Origin: Mytilisepta virgata
Taxonomy: Eukaryota; Mollusca; Bivalvia; Mytilida; Mytilidae
DNA: 64,000 nucleotides
Assembly: GCA_028015205.1 (NCBI GenBank)
Contig: CM051513.1
Location: forward strand, 48,054,841 to 48,118,840
Direction: 5' to 3'
Part shown: positions 20,157 through 30,559 of the stretch, piece by piece
Layout: every line of letters starts with the position of its first letter
Position numbering within the stretch: position 1 is the first letter of the stretch
Position numbers and translations under genes: made by a program
The notes under the pieces: generated by a model
The model's input: the letters and a program-made list of their open reading frames with translations, nothing else
Database searches by the model: none
Told to the model about the DNA's origin: nothing

Positions 20157-23100
20157 TCAATAAACTAAATAATCTTGAAAACGGCGAGGCAATCGTCGTC
20201 TTCGTCTTCCCTGGCTAGGTAAAGGGGACCTTACCGATTGATCGAACACACCCCCCTCATCTTCTTCTCCCAATGAATCAGAATCCCCCTCCCTTTCCTC
20301 ATCTAAACTAGGTTGGGGAGTATTTACAGAATTCCCAATAATCCTAGAGGGATGTGGTATATGATAAAACTTTAACCTGTTAAAATGAACTACTTGCTTA
20401 ACCAGTGACCCCTCCCTCTGTACTACATAGTTCGCATCTGACAATTTCTTAACAATTCGGAAAGGGCCATCCCACAATTTTTGCAATTTAGGAGATAATC
20501 CTTTTTTTCTGCGGGGAGTAAATAACCATACTAAATCATTCTCTTTATATGGTTTCCCAGACTGACGCAAGTCATAATTGACTTTCTGTCTCCTCTGTTG
20601 TGTTTTCATATTTTCCCTAACATGTCTAAAAATACTGCCAAGTTTCTTCTGTAAACTAGTAATAAATTGTAAAGGGGAGGGCGACTCGGAAGGCAACTCT
20701 TCATACAAGAGAGTTAGTGGAACATTTATTTCCCGACCAAACATCAATTTATTTGGAGTCATGCCTGTAGTTTCCTGCACACTGGATCGGATAGCCATTA
20801 ATGCAAGGGGTAAACATTCATCCCAATCTGTCTGGCCTTCATCAATATAAGAGGCAATAACATTTTTGAGGGTATTATTCATTTTCTCAACTAACCCATC
20901 AGTCATAGGATGATATGCTGTTGTTCGAGTCTTATAAATTCCCAACAACTGACATAAATGCTGAAAAAGTTTGGACTCAAAGTTGGCCCCCCTATCTGTA
21001 AGCAAAATTTTTGGAACTCCAAAACGTGAAATAAAATTGTTGACCAAACACCTTGCCACAGTAGCACTCTCTTGATCAGGAATGGGATACGCCTCCACCC
21101 ACTTTGTAAAATAATCCATGACCACCAAAATGTATTTATTGCCGTATTTAGTAACAGGAAATGGCCCAGTTATATCCATTCCTACCCTTTCTAAAGGTTC
21201 TCCTACCCTAATATTTTCCAATTCTGCCCTATTCATTCGGGGGGGATTTTTCCTAGCACAACAAGTAGGACAACTTTTAATCCAATCCAAGACATCACTC
21301 TGTAAATTAACCCAATAAAATTGTTGTCGAACCTTAAGAACTGTTTTTCTAACACCCAAATGACCCCCAGTAGGACTATCATGAGCCATTGAGAGAATTT
21401 TTGGTTTTAAACTGCCTGGGGTAAGAATTAATAAGGAATCATCCCCCTCTAATCTAAACCATTTCCGGTATAAAATCCCATCTTTTATCTCTAACTGACC
21501 CCACATATTCCAATATGTTTTCACCACACTACTATGAGCCGAAACTTCTGAAAAGGGGGGTTTTTCTGTATTATTTTTTAGAAATCCCATAATTAAATGA
21601 ATATCAGGGTCCTCTTGTTGAGCTTTAATTATCTCCCCTGAATTGAGGCTTGTAGCTTTTATTGCAGCAACCTCAGGATATCGGGACAAGGCATCGGCAT
21701 TTTTATGACGAGGCCCCGCACGATATTCAAATTCAATATCATATGAAGCCAAAAATTCAATCCATCTAGCCACTTGGCCGTGAGGTTCCTTAAAATTTCT
21801 CAGCCAAGTGATAGATCCATGATCAGTTCTGACTGTAAATTTTCTACCATAAAGATAATGTTTGAAGTGTTTCACAGACTTTATAATTGCCAAAAGTTCT
21901 TTTCTTGTAGTACTATAATTCATTTCTTGGGGAGAATGAGTTGTGCTATAATAAGCAACAACCCTTTCTAACCCATCTGATCCAATTTGTGAAAGTACAG
22001 AACCTATAGCTTTGTCACTTGCATCACAGTCTAAAATGAAAGGTTTTGTAAAATCCGGGTATTGTAAAACTACTGTTTCAGTCAAAAACGTCTTCAATGA
22101 GTCAAATGCCCTCTGACAATTTTCATCCCAAGAGAATTTATTATTCTTTTTGGTTAAATCAAATAAAGGGGTTGCAATTTTTGAAAAATCACGAATAAAT
22201 CGTCTATAATAGGAAGCCAAACCTAGAAATGATCTAACCTCTTTTAATGTTTTTGGAACAGGCCAGTTTTTAATTTTTGCTACTTTATCTGGGTCACACT
22301 GAATCCCCTTCTCTGATACAATATGGCCCAGATATTTCACTTCTCTTTTAAACAAGTGACATTTCTTGGTTTTTAATTTCAATCCAGCAGATTTAAACCT
22401 TTTAAAGACAGTTTCCAAATTTTGAACATGTTCTTCAAAAGACTTGGAAAAAATTATGACGTCATCTAAATATATGAGACATATTTCCCAATGTAAACCA
22501 GACAAAATTTTCTCCATTAAACGCTCAAAAAAACTAGGGGCATTTGCCAATCCAAAAGGTAAGGTATTAAATTCATAAAGACCCCTTCCTGTGCTAAAGG
22601 CAGTCTTCTCTCTACTGTCGGGATGAACTGCCGCCTGCCAGTAACCACTAGCCATATCGACCGTACTATAATAAACAGAATTTTGGAGGGCATCTAGGCT
22701 AGAATCTACCCTAGGAATAGGATAGGCCTCTTTTTTGGGAATTTGTTCATTTAAACGTCTAAAGTCGATACAAAATCTGAATGAACCATCACTTTTCTTT
22801 GTGAGAAGCACTGGAGAGCAATATGGGCTCGATGAAGGACTTATAACTCCCTGTTTTAACATATCATTGATCTGTTTTTCAACTTCTTCCCTCATATGCA
22901 CTGGTAATCGGTAAGGACGAATTTTAAAAGGGGGGTTATCACCTGTATCAATAACATGTTGTAAAATATCAGTATGTCCTAACTTTCCATCCTCCCCTAC
23001 AAATATTTCCGAATAATTGTCTAATAGCTTCTCTACCTGAGACTTTTGACCCTCTTCTAGATTCTGATTAGTTTCATCAATAAGTTTTTGTAATAAAGAA

Positions 23101-23885
23101 TCCCTAGGTTTCTCCCCCTTTTCACTTATTTGAGTACAAATTTCTACTGGATGTAAAAGTCCAACCCCCATGTTTGCTGGAATTATACAGGGCTCTTCAG
23201 AAACATTCATCATTCTAATAGGAACTCGGTTACCCTTAGTATTAACTAATGTTCGACCGACCAAAACAGAATAATTTTGTGATAATAATGAACTCATTGG
23301 TTCTATTTGACCTTCCGGATACCAATCCCGACGAGGTTTAATTTTTCCCCAAACTATAATTTCAGAACTGGGAGGTATATATGTATCTTGTACTAATGAA
23401 ACCTTGCAACATAATTTCCTAGGCTCAGAAACCAACGTATAAATTTTCCCTTCAACTCTCAAAATCTTTTTCTTAAAATCAATCCGGGCACCAAATTTTT
23501 CCAAAAAATCAACCCCCAAAATTCCAGCTTGAGGTATATCAGCTACCACAACTTGTTGAGTAAAAATATGAGTACCTAATTTCAAATCTAAGGGAACTGT
23601 ACCCAGGGATGTAACAACTTCACCACTAACAGTTTCAAATTGTAAACCATTGTTCTGTAATGGATATTGACAAGATTTCCCTTGTGAAATACAATGAAAC
23701 ATCTCAGTATTTATCAAAGATATAGAAGATCCTGTGTCCAAAAGAAATCTAATTTTATCATCCCCAATTTTTGCATCCAAATACAATGCAGAAATAGTGC
23801 TATTTTTCAGGGCCCGGGTGTGTTCATTAGGCAGATGATTGGCCCCCTCACCTGCCTTTAATGGTTTAAAGGACGATATGGACAA
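20157..23885 (-). CDS. pol: Pol polyprotein: protease, RT, RNase H, integrase
   Basis: About 1,242 codons in the -1 frame relative to gag. There is no ATG at its start, as expected for a Gag-Pol frameshift product. Counted from 23885: aspartic protease FLLDTGSSISLI (DTG 50-52); RT with TVDMASGYWQ (D410) and IYLDDVIIFS (YLDD 472-475); RNase H with DCDASDKAIG (about 619-628), E663, TDHGS (D688) and HKNADALSR (D731); integrase zinc finger H835, H842, C872, C875 and the DDE core D904 (GMDITGPFP), D964 (LTDRGANFE), E1000 (DGLVEKMNNTLK). The C-terminus has a GPFRIVKK module and an acidic tail, with no chromodomain. All catalytic residues are present. It matures to the enzymes that copy and integrate the element. 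Confidence 0.95.
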   Translation of the reverse strand: MSISSFKPLKAGEGANHLPNEHTRALKNSTISALYLDAKIGDDKIRFLLDTGSSISLINTEMFHCISQGKSCQYPLQNNGLQFETVSGEVVTSLGTVPLDLKLGTHIFTQQVVVADIPQAGILGVDFLEKFGARIDFKKKILRVEGKIYTLVSEPRKLCCKVSLVQDTYIPPSSEIIVWGKIKPRRDWYPEGQIEPMSSLLSQNYSVLVGRTLVNTKGNRVPIRMMNVSEEPCIIPANMGVGLLHPVEICTQISEKGEKPRDSLLQKLIDETNQNLEEGQKSQVEKLLDNYSEIFVGEDGKLGHTDILQHVIDTGDNPPFKIRPYRLPVHMREEVEKQINDMLKQGVISPSSSPYCSPVLLTKKSDGSFRFCIDFRRLNEQIPKKEAYPIPRVDSSLDALQNSVYYSTVDMASGYWQAAVHPDSREKTAFSTGRGLYEFNTLPFGLANAPSFFERLMEKILSGLHWEICLIYLDDVIIFSKSFEEHVQNLETVFKRFKSAGLKLKTKKCHLFKREVKYLGHIVSEKGIQCDPDKVAKIKNWPVPKTLKEVRSFLGLASYYRRFIRDFSKIATPLFDLTKKNNKFSWDENCQRAFDSLKTFLTETVVLQYPDFTKPFILDCDASDKAIGSVLSQIGSDGLERVVAYYSTTHSPQEMNYSTTRKELLAIIKSVKHFKHYLYGRKFTVRTDHGSITWLRNFKEPHGQVARWIEFLASYDIEFEYRAGPRHKNADALSRYPEVAAIKATSLNSGEIIKAQQEDPDIHLIMGFLKNNTEKPPFSEVSAHSSVVKTYWNMWGQLEIKDGILYRKWFRLEGDDSLLILTPGSLKPKILSMAHDSPTGGHLGVRKTVLKVRQQFYWVNLQSDVLDWIKSCPTCCARKNPPRMNRAELENIRVGEPLERVGMDITGPFPVTKYGNKYILVVMDYFTKWVEAYPIPDQESATVARCLVNNFISRFGVPKILLTDRGANFESKLFQHLCQLLGIYKTRTTAYHPMTDGLVEKMNNTLKNVIASYIDEGQTDWDECLPLALMAIRSSVQETTGMTPNKLMFGREINVPLTLLYEELPSESPSPLQFITSLQKKLGSIFRHVRENMKTQQRRQKVNYDLRQSGKPYKENDLVWLFTPRRKKGLSPKLQKLWDGPFRIVKKLSDANYVVQREGSLVKQVVHFNRLKFYHIPHPSRIIGNSVNTPQPSLDEEREGDSDSLGEEDEGGVFDQSVRSPLPSQGRRRRRLPRRFQDYLVY
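23829..23870 (-). promoter_or_regulatory. Gag-Pol -1 frameshift signal
   Basis: The sense strand carries the canonical slippery heptamer T TTA AAC (plus 23864-23870) in gag frame, two codons before the gag stop. After a 6-nt spacer, AGGCAG (23852-23857) can pair with CTGCCT (23829-23834) across a 17-nt loop. The G/C-rich loop can further pair with GGGCCC at 23810-23815 to form a possible H-type pseudoknot. Slippage on the heptamer joins gag exactly to the pol frame (PLKAGEG). Confidence 0.8.
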
Positions 23886-25201
23886 TCCCTTTTAAAATGC
23901 CCTGGATCACCGCAGTACCAGCATCCCTGATCCCAATTCTGAGTTTGATTATATAGGAAGGTGGGGTCATACATGTTTGGATTCACATTTCCTGTGAACT
24001 GACTAACTCTTCCCCAATTTTGATCATAACCGCGTCCCCTTGTTTGGTTTTGATTCCTATTCCCCAGAAAATTTGATCTATTATTATTATTTTTAACCTT
24101 AGTTTCGCCTTTCGCCTCGCGTTTTGTTCCGGAAGATTTACTCACGGACAACCGGGCAACTTGTTCTTTTAATTCAGTTAACTGTTTTGACAAATCGGAA
24201 TAAACATCAGTTTCAGTTACAGATTGAATCCTAGGTCGCTTCTTTTCTAAAGCAACATATGATTCCTCTCTAAGTGCCAAGTCAACAGCAGTGGCTAAAG
24301 TTTTAGGACTAAGTCGTCGAACCTGTTTTTGAACTTCAGAATCACTAAGTGCATCAATAAAATACTGAATCGACATCTTTTGTTTCGAATCTGCGTCAAT
24401 AGTTGGGTATGCCTTAGCAACCAGACGAAAGACAGCAGATGACAATTGCTGTAAACTTTTGTACGATCCCTGAGACATACCATGAAGTTGACTTAAATAT
24501 ACCCCAGGGTCTTGAACTGGGTCGAATTTTTGAATTAAAGTTTCTTTGAGAGTTTTATAATCTCTCTTTTCTTCAGAGGTCATGTCATTATATAGTTGTA
24601 GAGCTTGTGCTCTTAAATATGTAGGTAAAATACAAGTGGATTCTTCATCACTCCACTGGTTTATTATTTTACAACCCTCAAAATTACTCAACCAATCCCT
24701 GATGTCTAATTGTTTACCATCATAACACATGGGGGTTGTTATCGGCTTGTTTGGACGTCTTAAAGTTGCAGAGTTGTCCGCGAGCTTAACATTGTCCGTC
24801 CTATGAGGTATTTGATCACGCGGATGAGGGTGGCTCCCTCGCTCCGATATCAATGGTGTACTAACACGAGGTTCACGTTTAGTCACGAACGCGTCCCACT
24901 CACGGGGAACATCAGGTGTTTCAAACTGATCACCAAGATATGTACTCTCATATCTTTGGACTTTATCCTCACCATGCTTATTTTCAACTATACGACTTGG
25001 CGAAAATGTAATGCGTCTTGCACCTTGAGGTGTTAACTCGGGCATATCAGGAGTCCCATTCTGTTTAGGGATAGCACCCCTACCAAAACCAGTTTTCCTA
25101 TCATGAACTGGGGTTTTATCAACTTCCCCTCTTCCTAACCCTACTCTACTAGCCGCCATCGACTTTTCATATCTATCTATTCTCCTCTTTAACTCCTCCA
25201 T
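23858..25201 (-). CDS. gag: Gag protein of the Gypsy element
   Basis: Structural protein that packages element RNA into particles. I start at the ATG at 25201 (context GAGATGG), giving 447 aa; the frame is open 5 codons further upstream but without ATG. Visible parts: a charged N-terminal segment (MEELKRRIDRYEKSM); a capsid-like region about 155-315 (DIRDWLSNFEGCKI, YLRAQALQLYNDM, KFDPVQDPG); a short coiled coil near 335-352; an N/R/G-rich basic stretch; and one CCHC zinc knuckle, CWYCGDPGHFKRDC, at 427-440 near the C-terminus. The stop TAA (23858-23860) lies inside the frameshift signal, and the ORF overlaps pol by 28 nt. Confidence 0.93.
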   Translation of the reverse strand: MEELKRRIDRYEKSMAASRVGLGRGEVDKTPVHDRKTGFGRGAIPKQNGTPDMPELTPQGARRITFSPSRIVENKHGEDKVQRYESTYLGDQFETPDVPREWDAFVTKREPRVSTPLISERGSHPHPRDQIPHRTDNVKLADNSATLRRPNKPITTPMCYDGKQLDIRDWLSNFEGCKIINQWSDEESTCILPTYLRAQALQLYNDMTSEEKRDYKTLKETLIQKFDPVQDPGVYLSQLHGMSQGSYKSLQQLSSAVFRLVAKAYPTIDADSKQKMSIQYFIDALSDSEVQKQVRRLSPKTLATAVDLALREESYVALEKKRPRIQSVTETDVYSDLSKQLTELKEQVARLSVSKSSGTKREAKGETKVKNNNNRSNFLGNRNQNQTRGRGYDQNWGRVSQFTGNVNPNMYDPTFLYNQTQNWDQGCWYCGDPGHFKRDCPYRPLNH

Positions 25202-25313
25202 CTCTGATAATTCCAATTCAACACAAAAATAAAAACAATAATATCCTTAAAAAATGAACCAATATTTATCAACCTCAATAAACCCAATTCACATTTATAA
25301 ATTAAAAGAGGGG

Positions 25314-25331
25314 GTCCCTACGTGGGCGCCA
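25314..25331 (-). other. Primer binding site
   Basis: TGGCGCCCACGTAGGGAC on the sense strand, one base inside the 5' LTR. It starts TGG, complementary to a tRNA 3' CCA, and implies a tRNA with a G discriminator base. It matches the lysine-tRNA-type PBS at 14 of 18 positions, so the exact tRNA is not settled. Confidence 0.8.
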
Positions 25332-25332
25332 A

Positions 25333-27309
25333 TGTAACGAAAGCGGGGTTTACCCTGATCTGGGTCCGGCCTGCGCTTTCGCTCCAGGACTTCAGACAAC
25401 AAAGTTGTAACTAGTTAAATATCCATCAAGTATTAACGTAAATTCAAACCGAAGTTCACCAAAATATTTAAATATGCCCGCCACTAAATTTCAATATAAA
25501 TTATAACCTAAGATATTTATTTTCTAACCCGCTCTGTAATTTATATCATACTAGTCAATAAGCATGAAGCATACAAGTTAAGTCAATGATGTTGCATTTC
25601 TAAATGTATGTAGTCAATGAAACTGTATATTTTAGGAGAAGAGTTAATAAAGCACTATGTGAACTCGTGAAAAGTCAATGAAGTTCTACACTTTATGTGA
25701 TATGAAACACCTCACATATACTATACTCTCTCATGTACACAGACGGACAGACTTCAAATAAGCATGAGCAACAACAAGCTCGAAGGGCTAACCAGATGTA
25801 ATTTACAATACTCAACTCTATATTTCATATATAACACCGTGGAAAATATTCACAGACAGATTTACAGAATATGAGCAAAAGTAGCTCACTCGAGCGCATG
25901 TGCCTGCCCGGGTACAATGCAATCTGAAAATAAACAGTTCCTATGTTAACCTGAGTCGACAGACAGACAGACCCTAAGAAGTGTGTCAACAAACAATGTA
26001 AACGTACAGCTCAAAGGGGGCACTTCAAGCTAAAACCTAAATAAATTTGATAACATCTTTTGAATTCTTTTCATCAAAGTTCAGGAACAAGACCAAAATA
26101 TACCATGAATTTCCTATCAATATAATCTGCCTTTTATTCAAGTAAATTTTAACCTAAACTAGTTCAATTCGAACTCAAGATTCCACTCGCCAATTTCTAT
26201 AAATAAATATCTAATTTTGACACTTCTGACTAATGGATTTGATAGAATCAAATCAGGGAAAATTCAACACCAGATGACCTTCAAACTGGGGAGATAACTG
26301 GCATAAGTAATCAAGATGTTTACATGATACAATTTATTAACAAGACCAACAAATATTTATTACAATCAATACTGTGTTTTAATAATCTGAATCTTTACAA
26401 GTTCTTCAGTTTTGTTTATGTTAACATAGTGTCTGACCTGTGTCAATTTCAGTGTAAACTTAATTTATAAATAGAACAGGATACCAGTCAAAGTTTCCGG
26501 CTTGCTCCTTTTAAACTCGTTATAACAAATCAGGCCCAATCGCAATTCTGTAAAATATCTTTATCTCACAAAAAACGAATTTGTCCCAAAAGTTTTCAAC
26601 CTGTAGTAAATTATTTATTAACCGTCAAATACAGGTAGTGTGCCAAACAGACGAAAACTAACCTTATTCAATCTGATGCGAACTACCCAAAAAGCTTCAT
26701 CCTAAATATTCGGATTAAATACGCGCTATAACACTTGAAAAATTCACCGACAAATGCCTAAATTCTCCACATGCCTCGATGCATATAAATATTAAGACAA
26801 CGCGGCCATTACCTTTCGTAAATCACATTGGAGCAAGCCTGAAACTTTAAATTACGAGCCAAATATTTTACCAGGGGACATTTTCTTACCAGACAACGGT
26901 TCCACAGCCGTCAAATAAATTTAAAGGTAGCAAAACTACGCGTTGGAGGGAGCCACCCCCTAAATTTTCAAGAAAATCACGACTGTACCTCCTTTCAGTT
27001 CTAAATCCTGGTCCAGAATGCCATGCTAGCAGACAACCGCCTGCACGGACTTTTCAACCGCGGGAAACAATTTAAGCCTTCTGATTGGTCAAAACATCAA
27101 AAATACTTTTATTGGACCAAATTAATAAAACGGGGCTGAAAAACGGAGGAGAACGGGAAATGTAATATTTGTGAAATAAATTTTTATAAACAGATCGGCA
27201 AAACTTAAAATAATACAAAAATAACAAAACTAATAAACAAATAAAAATAATTGAATGGTAAAAAAAATAAATCTGTTGAAAAAAATAAAACCAAGTCTCA
27301 AACGTTACA
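25333..27309 (-). promoter_or_regulatory. 5' LTR with candidate promoter and splice donors
   Basis: Sense strand reads from 27309 to 25333. U3-like features: TTTATAAAAATT near 27180, a GACCAATCAG CCAAT box near 27080-27090 and another CCAAT near 27115. Good 5' splice donors occur further in, CTG|GTAAGA at 26890/26889 and AAG|GTAATG near 26812. Either could pair with the acceptor at 18169 to make a spliced RNA for the SGNH ORF. The start of transcription is not defined by sequence. Confidence 0.6.
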
Positions 27310-27374
27310 CTCAACTGGGGGGGGGGGGGGCACGTGCTCCCTGTGCCCTCCCCCCTCAGCTAAATCCGCCACTG
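27310..27374. mobile_element. CAGGGGCG-ended DNA transposon, right portion
   Basis: Begins with the Gypsy TSD CTCA, has a G14 run (27317-27330) and ends CTAAATCCGCCACTG at 27374, followed by ACCTA. It is the other end of the transposon that starts at 13478. Confidence 0.7.
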
Positions 27375-27965
27375 ACCTAATTGAAAATATTACATGTTAA
27401 CATTTCTCATCCGGTAACAATTTCACCCAGAAAGAATTAACTCCCCCCCCCCCCCCTCTCTTTAACCAAAATTTCCAGTAATTAAGAAATTATCCAATAT
27501 GTTATCTATGATTTATAATTTAATTAAACCAAAAAGCAGAACTACAGTTCATTATTTTTTGTTAACAAAATTTATACATATACTAAATTTCAATTCTTAT
27601 CGAACTTCTGGATCGATTAGTATTATATTTTGAGTTGTCGTTCTTGGTAAAGTTTATTTAAATATTTGTTTAAAAGGTAGAAATTATGATCTTTTTCGTT
27701 ATGTATGTTTATAAAACTACAATTAAAAATTATTTTATTTCGTCAAAGTGTAAAAAAATGTCCATTTAATTATCGGTAAAAAAAGTTACTGTAAAATAAA
27801 GATTTTTTAAATACCTACCTATCATAATATTTTATTTAGTATAGCTTTCTTAACAAACCCAAATGAGATCGGATGTTGTCTCATTGATGCATAAGTATGT
27901 CACTACGGTGCATACGATAGATATTTAGACTTTCACTAGGCACCAAACGTCTAGTTACAAATAAA
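27375..27965 (+). repeat. Right part of split host segment (unit A)
   Basis: Aligns to 28315-28705 through shared blocks such as CATCCGGTAACAATTTCAC, TTTAAATATTTGTTTAAAAG and TAAAATAAAGATTTTTTAAA. Confidence 0.75.
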
Positions 27966-28036
27966 CTAAAAGTAGAAAGGAGTGTGAGAACCTACTGAAA
28001 GATGAAGAATAGCAATAAGATTACCACAGTTCCTTC

Positions 28037-28707
28037 GCATAAACATACCTTCAAATAGAAAAGGAAGGTAATTATTATTGATTATCGTTTAGTTATAGCA
28101 GGGCAACCCCTTTTTTACAGAAACCTGGAGATGGGTAAACATTTTTTTTAACAATTTAAAAAGATGGGCATCAACTTTTTTATGAAACAAAATTTAGCAT
28201 GCACCGGCCTATCCCTGACGTCATCCCTCTGATAAATATTGAACGGTCCCTAAAATCATTGTTGAAAGAAGAAAAAAATTCACTAAGGAGAGATGGATTT
28301 TAATAATAAAATAAAATATCTAATTGAAACTATTGCATATTAACATTTTTCATCCGGTAACAATTTCACTCAGAGAGAAATATGGCTTTCATGAGTTGAC
28401 GTTCTTCGTAAATTTTATTTAAATATTTGTTTAAAAGGTAGAATTTGTGAACTTTATTGTTATGTGTGTCAATAAACTACAATTAATAATTTTTTTCCAG
28501 TAAAATGTTTAAAATGTCCATTTACTTATCGACAAAAAAGTATTTGTAAAATAAAGATTTTTTAAATACCTACATAGCATAATATTTTATACAATATATA
28601 TTTCTTAACAAAATCTAAAGTGACCGAATATTGTTTAAGTAAATCATTACCGTTTACGATAGGTATTTACACTTTCACTAAGCAACAAGCGTCTAGCTAG
28701 TTACGAA
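28037..28707 (+). repeat. Host segment, unit B (uninterrupted)
   Basis: Roughly 670-bp diverged direct duplicate of unit A. It is continuous where unit A is split by the transposon, and so serves as an empty-site reference. Confidence 0.75.
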
Positions 28708-28866
28708 TGAACAATTTTATAAGTCTGGTTTTAGGTCTTCCAAATGTTTCGGTTTTAATGCTGCTGATGAGAGGTAACTCCTTGAAATGCGTCATATACT
28801 ATAGTTTTATTAACTGGCTGTTTCTATATTGGCACTGGTATAGATCCAAGGTTTGCTGTATAAAAT

Positions 28867-28972
28867 TTGCATCGAGACCCATAGTCTCAGGAAAAATAAT
28901 ATATATATATATATATCTTTTCTCTTGGCATATATATATATAGTTAAAAAAAAATCTGAGACAAGAGCCTGT
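28867..28972. mobile_element. Degenerate copy of the 82-bp MITE family
   Basis: The right end TCTGAGACAAGAGCCTGTG and centre TTTTCTCTTGGCATA match the MITE at 3766-3847. The left end is degraded (CATAGTCTCAGGAAAAA) and an (AT)n microsatellite has expanded inside. Confidence 0.55.
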
Positions 28973-28999
28973 GGTTTATTGCAATACGCAAAAATGACC

Positions 29000-29428
29000 T
29001 TGCCTTTAAATGTTTTGGGTTGTCTATCTTGAATTTATTATTTCTTCAAATTAGTAAATTACTGTACATTTTGACAATAAGATAATAAAATATTATTTTA
29101 AGAACAATGCACATATGTTTTATTTTAAATTGAAGGAAAACTTATTTCTTATTTTCTCTTTTTGAATATTAATTGCAATAAATTTTATTCATTGTACCGT
29201 TAATATATAAAGATAAAAAATTATATTTTCTATCGATTGACACTTATATCCGAATTTATTGCTCACAATGTTTTACGAGGTTTGGACCCAGCTGGACCGA
29301 CAGTGGTCTGGTTTCAACAACATAGGAAAATATTACGCCCACTTATCACCATAATTTCTTTACTTTATTGAAAAGCAATTATCCCCCATAAGGGCCAAAG
29401 ACTTACAAGCATACATTTATAACAAACA
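29000..29428. other. No recognisable feature
   Basis: AT-rich spacer with no frame or repeat boundary that I can support. Confidence 0.35.
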
Positions 29429-29489
29429 ATGAAAGTAAACTATACATTTAAATTTTACAATAATCATAATGTTTTTTCTTTATATATAT

Positions 29490-29925
29490 ATATACACTTG
29501 GTTATTCAGAGAGATCTTAGATTATGTACTAATTGTAAAGAGTTGGAAGACGAATATCACTTTTTCATCCATTGTAATGCCAATAAAAAATTTAGAACAG
29601 TCTTATTTCAACAATTAAACATTCCCCAAAACTTAGACATAAACAACTTAAATTTATATATTAAATCCATTTTAAACCCAAAACTTGAACTTCTACCATT
29701 CATTTGTGATTTTATAAAGCAGTCATTGGCATTGCGAAAATAGGGCCCACCTCGTTAAAGTAGAATTCAACAGTGCTTAAAATCTACTGTGCATAAAATT
29801 GTTTTATTTTGTCTATAAAACCATGTTGTCGTGTTTAATCTGTACATGTATTGCATTGTGTTTGTTAAATTGTGTGTTTTGCTTTGACCCGTATAGATGT
29901 ATTTTTTGCAAATAAATAAATAAAA
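29490..29925 (+). pseudogene. 5'-truncated LINE 3' end
   Basis: The frame reading RLCTNCKELEDEYHFFIHCN and ending IKQSLALRK at about 29743 is the Cys/His C-terminus of a mollusc LINE ORF2. It is followed by a 3' UTR ending in (AAAT)n at about 29908-29925. This is a dead-on-arrival insertion: RT itself is missing. It is distinct from the LINEs at 5-10 kb. Confidence 0.7.
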
Positions 29926-30049
29926 GTTATTGTCAATTTTGCATAAAATCCGAAGTAATTTCAAAACTTAGGGAATTTTATTTGATGTTATAGTTCCCGT
30001 TTGATGTGTGTGTATAACCCAATTTAAATACATACAATTACGGTTGACG

Positions 30050-30190
30050 AATCGGCTCCGAACTAATATTGGCTATGAAAGAGATTGAAAATTACTTCAG
30101 TGCGGATTTATATACACTCTATGAAATTAACGCGAATTAAACAAACACACTATATGGAGATAATATTACAGCGAATCACAATCTAACAGA
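30050..30190 (+). repeat. Dispersed repeat, single-unit copy
   Basis: CTCCGAACTAATATTGGCTA through ATAATATTACAGCGAATCAC matches 60705-60945, which carries a triplicated 51-bp part. Confidence 0.65.
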
Positions 30191-30369
30191 TTTCTTAAAT
30201 AAAATATCATAATTAGATTATGTAACATTATCAATTCTCATGCGAGATATAGACAGGCGTGTCAATACAACCCATTCACATTTATCTTAAATTGCGTAAG
30301 AATTTTGTACTAATTCAACTCATATAGAGTTAAACCGAAGTATCTTCACGAATTTGATAAATTCTTTGA

Positions 30370-30440
30370 AAGTTGTGCAAATTTCGTCGATTTACGACTC
30401 ATCAGTCCTGTTCAAGGCTTAATAAGTTGAAAAATAAAAC
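30370..30440 (+). repeat. Short dispersed repeat (TTTCGTCGATTTACGACTCA)
   Basis: Fragment of a family also seen near 34190, 34421, 36107, 59540 and 59857 (plus) and 62985 (minus). Confidence 0.6.
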
Positions 30441-30559
30441 AATACTTGAATCCAGAACGTTTAAATAAAATAAATTTCCTAATTGTTATCTGCACTCAAA
30501 GTTATACATGGATGATTACACATTTAGACATGGTAGGCCTACTTATCCACCACCTTTCC

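Larger units (their letters stand above)
15214..27309 (-). mobile_element. Ty3/Gypsy LTR retrotransposon, 12.1 kb, with extra 3' ORF
   Basis: A complete LTR retrotransposon transcribed on the minus strand. LTRs at 15214-17190 and 25333-27309 are both 1,977 bp and start TGTAACG and end CGTTACA. CTCA flanks both sides (15210-15213, 27310-27313) as a 4-bp target duplication. Order in the sense direction: 5' LTR, PBS (25314-25331), gag, pol (protease, RT, RNase H, integrase), a 3-kb 3' region with an SGNH-hydrolase-like ORF, PPT (17194-17204), 3' LTR. Every catalytic motif of pol is present, so the copy may be autonomous. Domain order RT-RH-IN places it in Ty3/Gypsy; there is no chromodomain after integrase. 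Clade is not assigned. Confidence 0.95.

Noticed and set aside
20578..20850. Plus-strand frames opposite pol and gag (also 21118-21318, 21774-21971, 24803-25036)
   Set aside because: Antisense shadows of clearly coding sequence.
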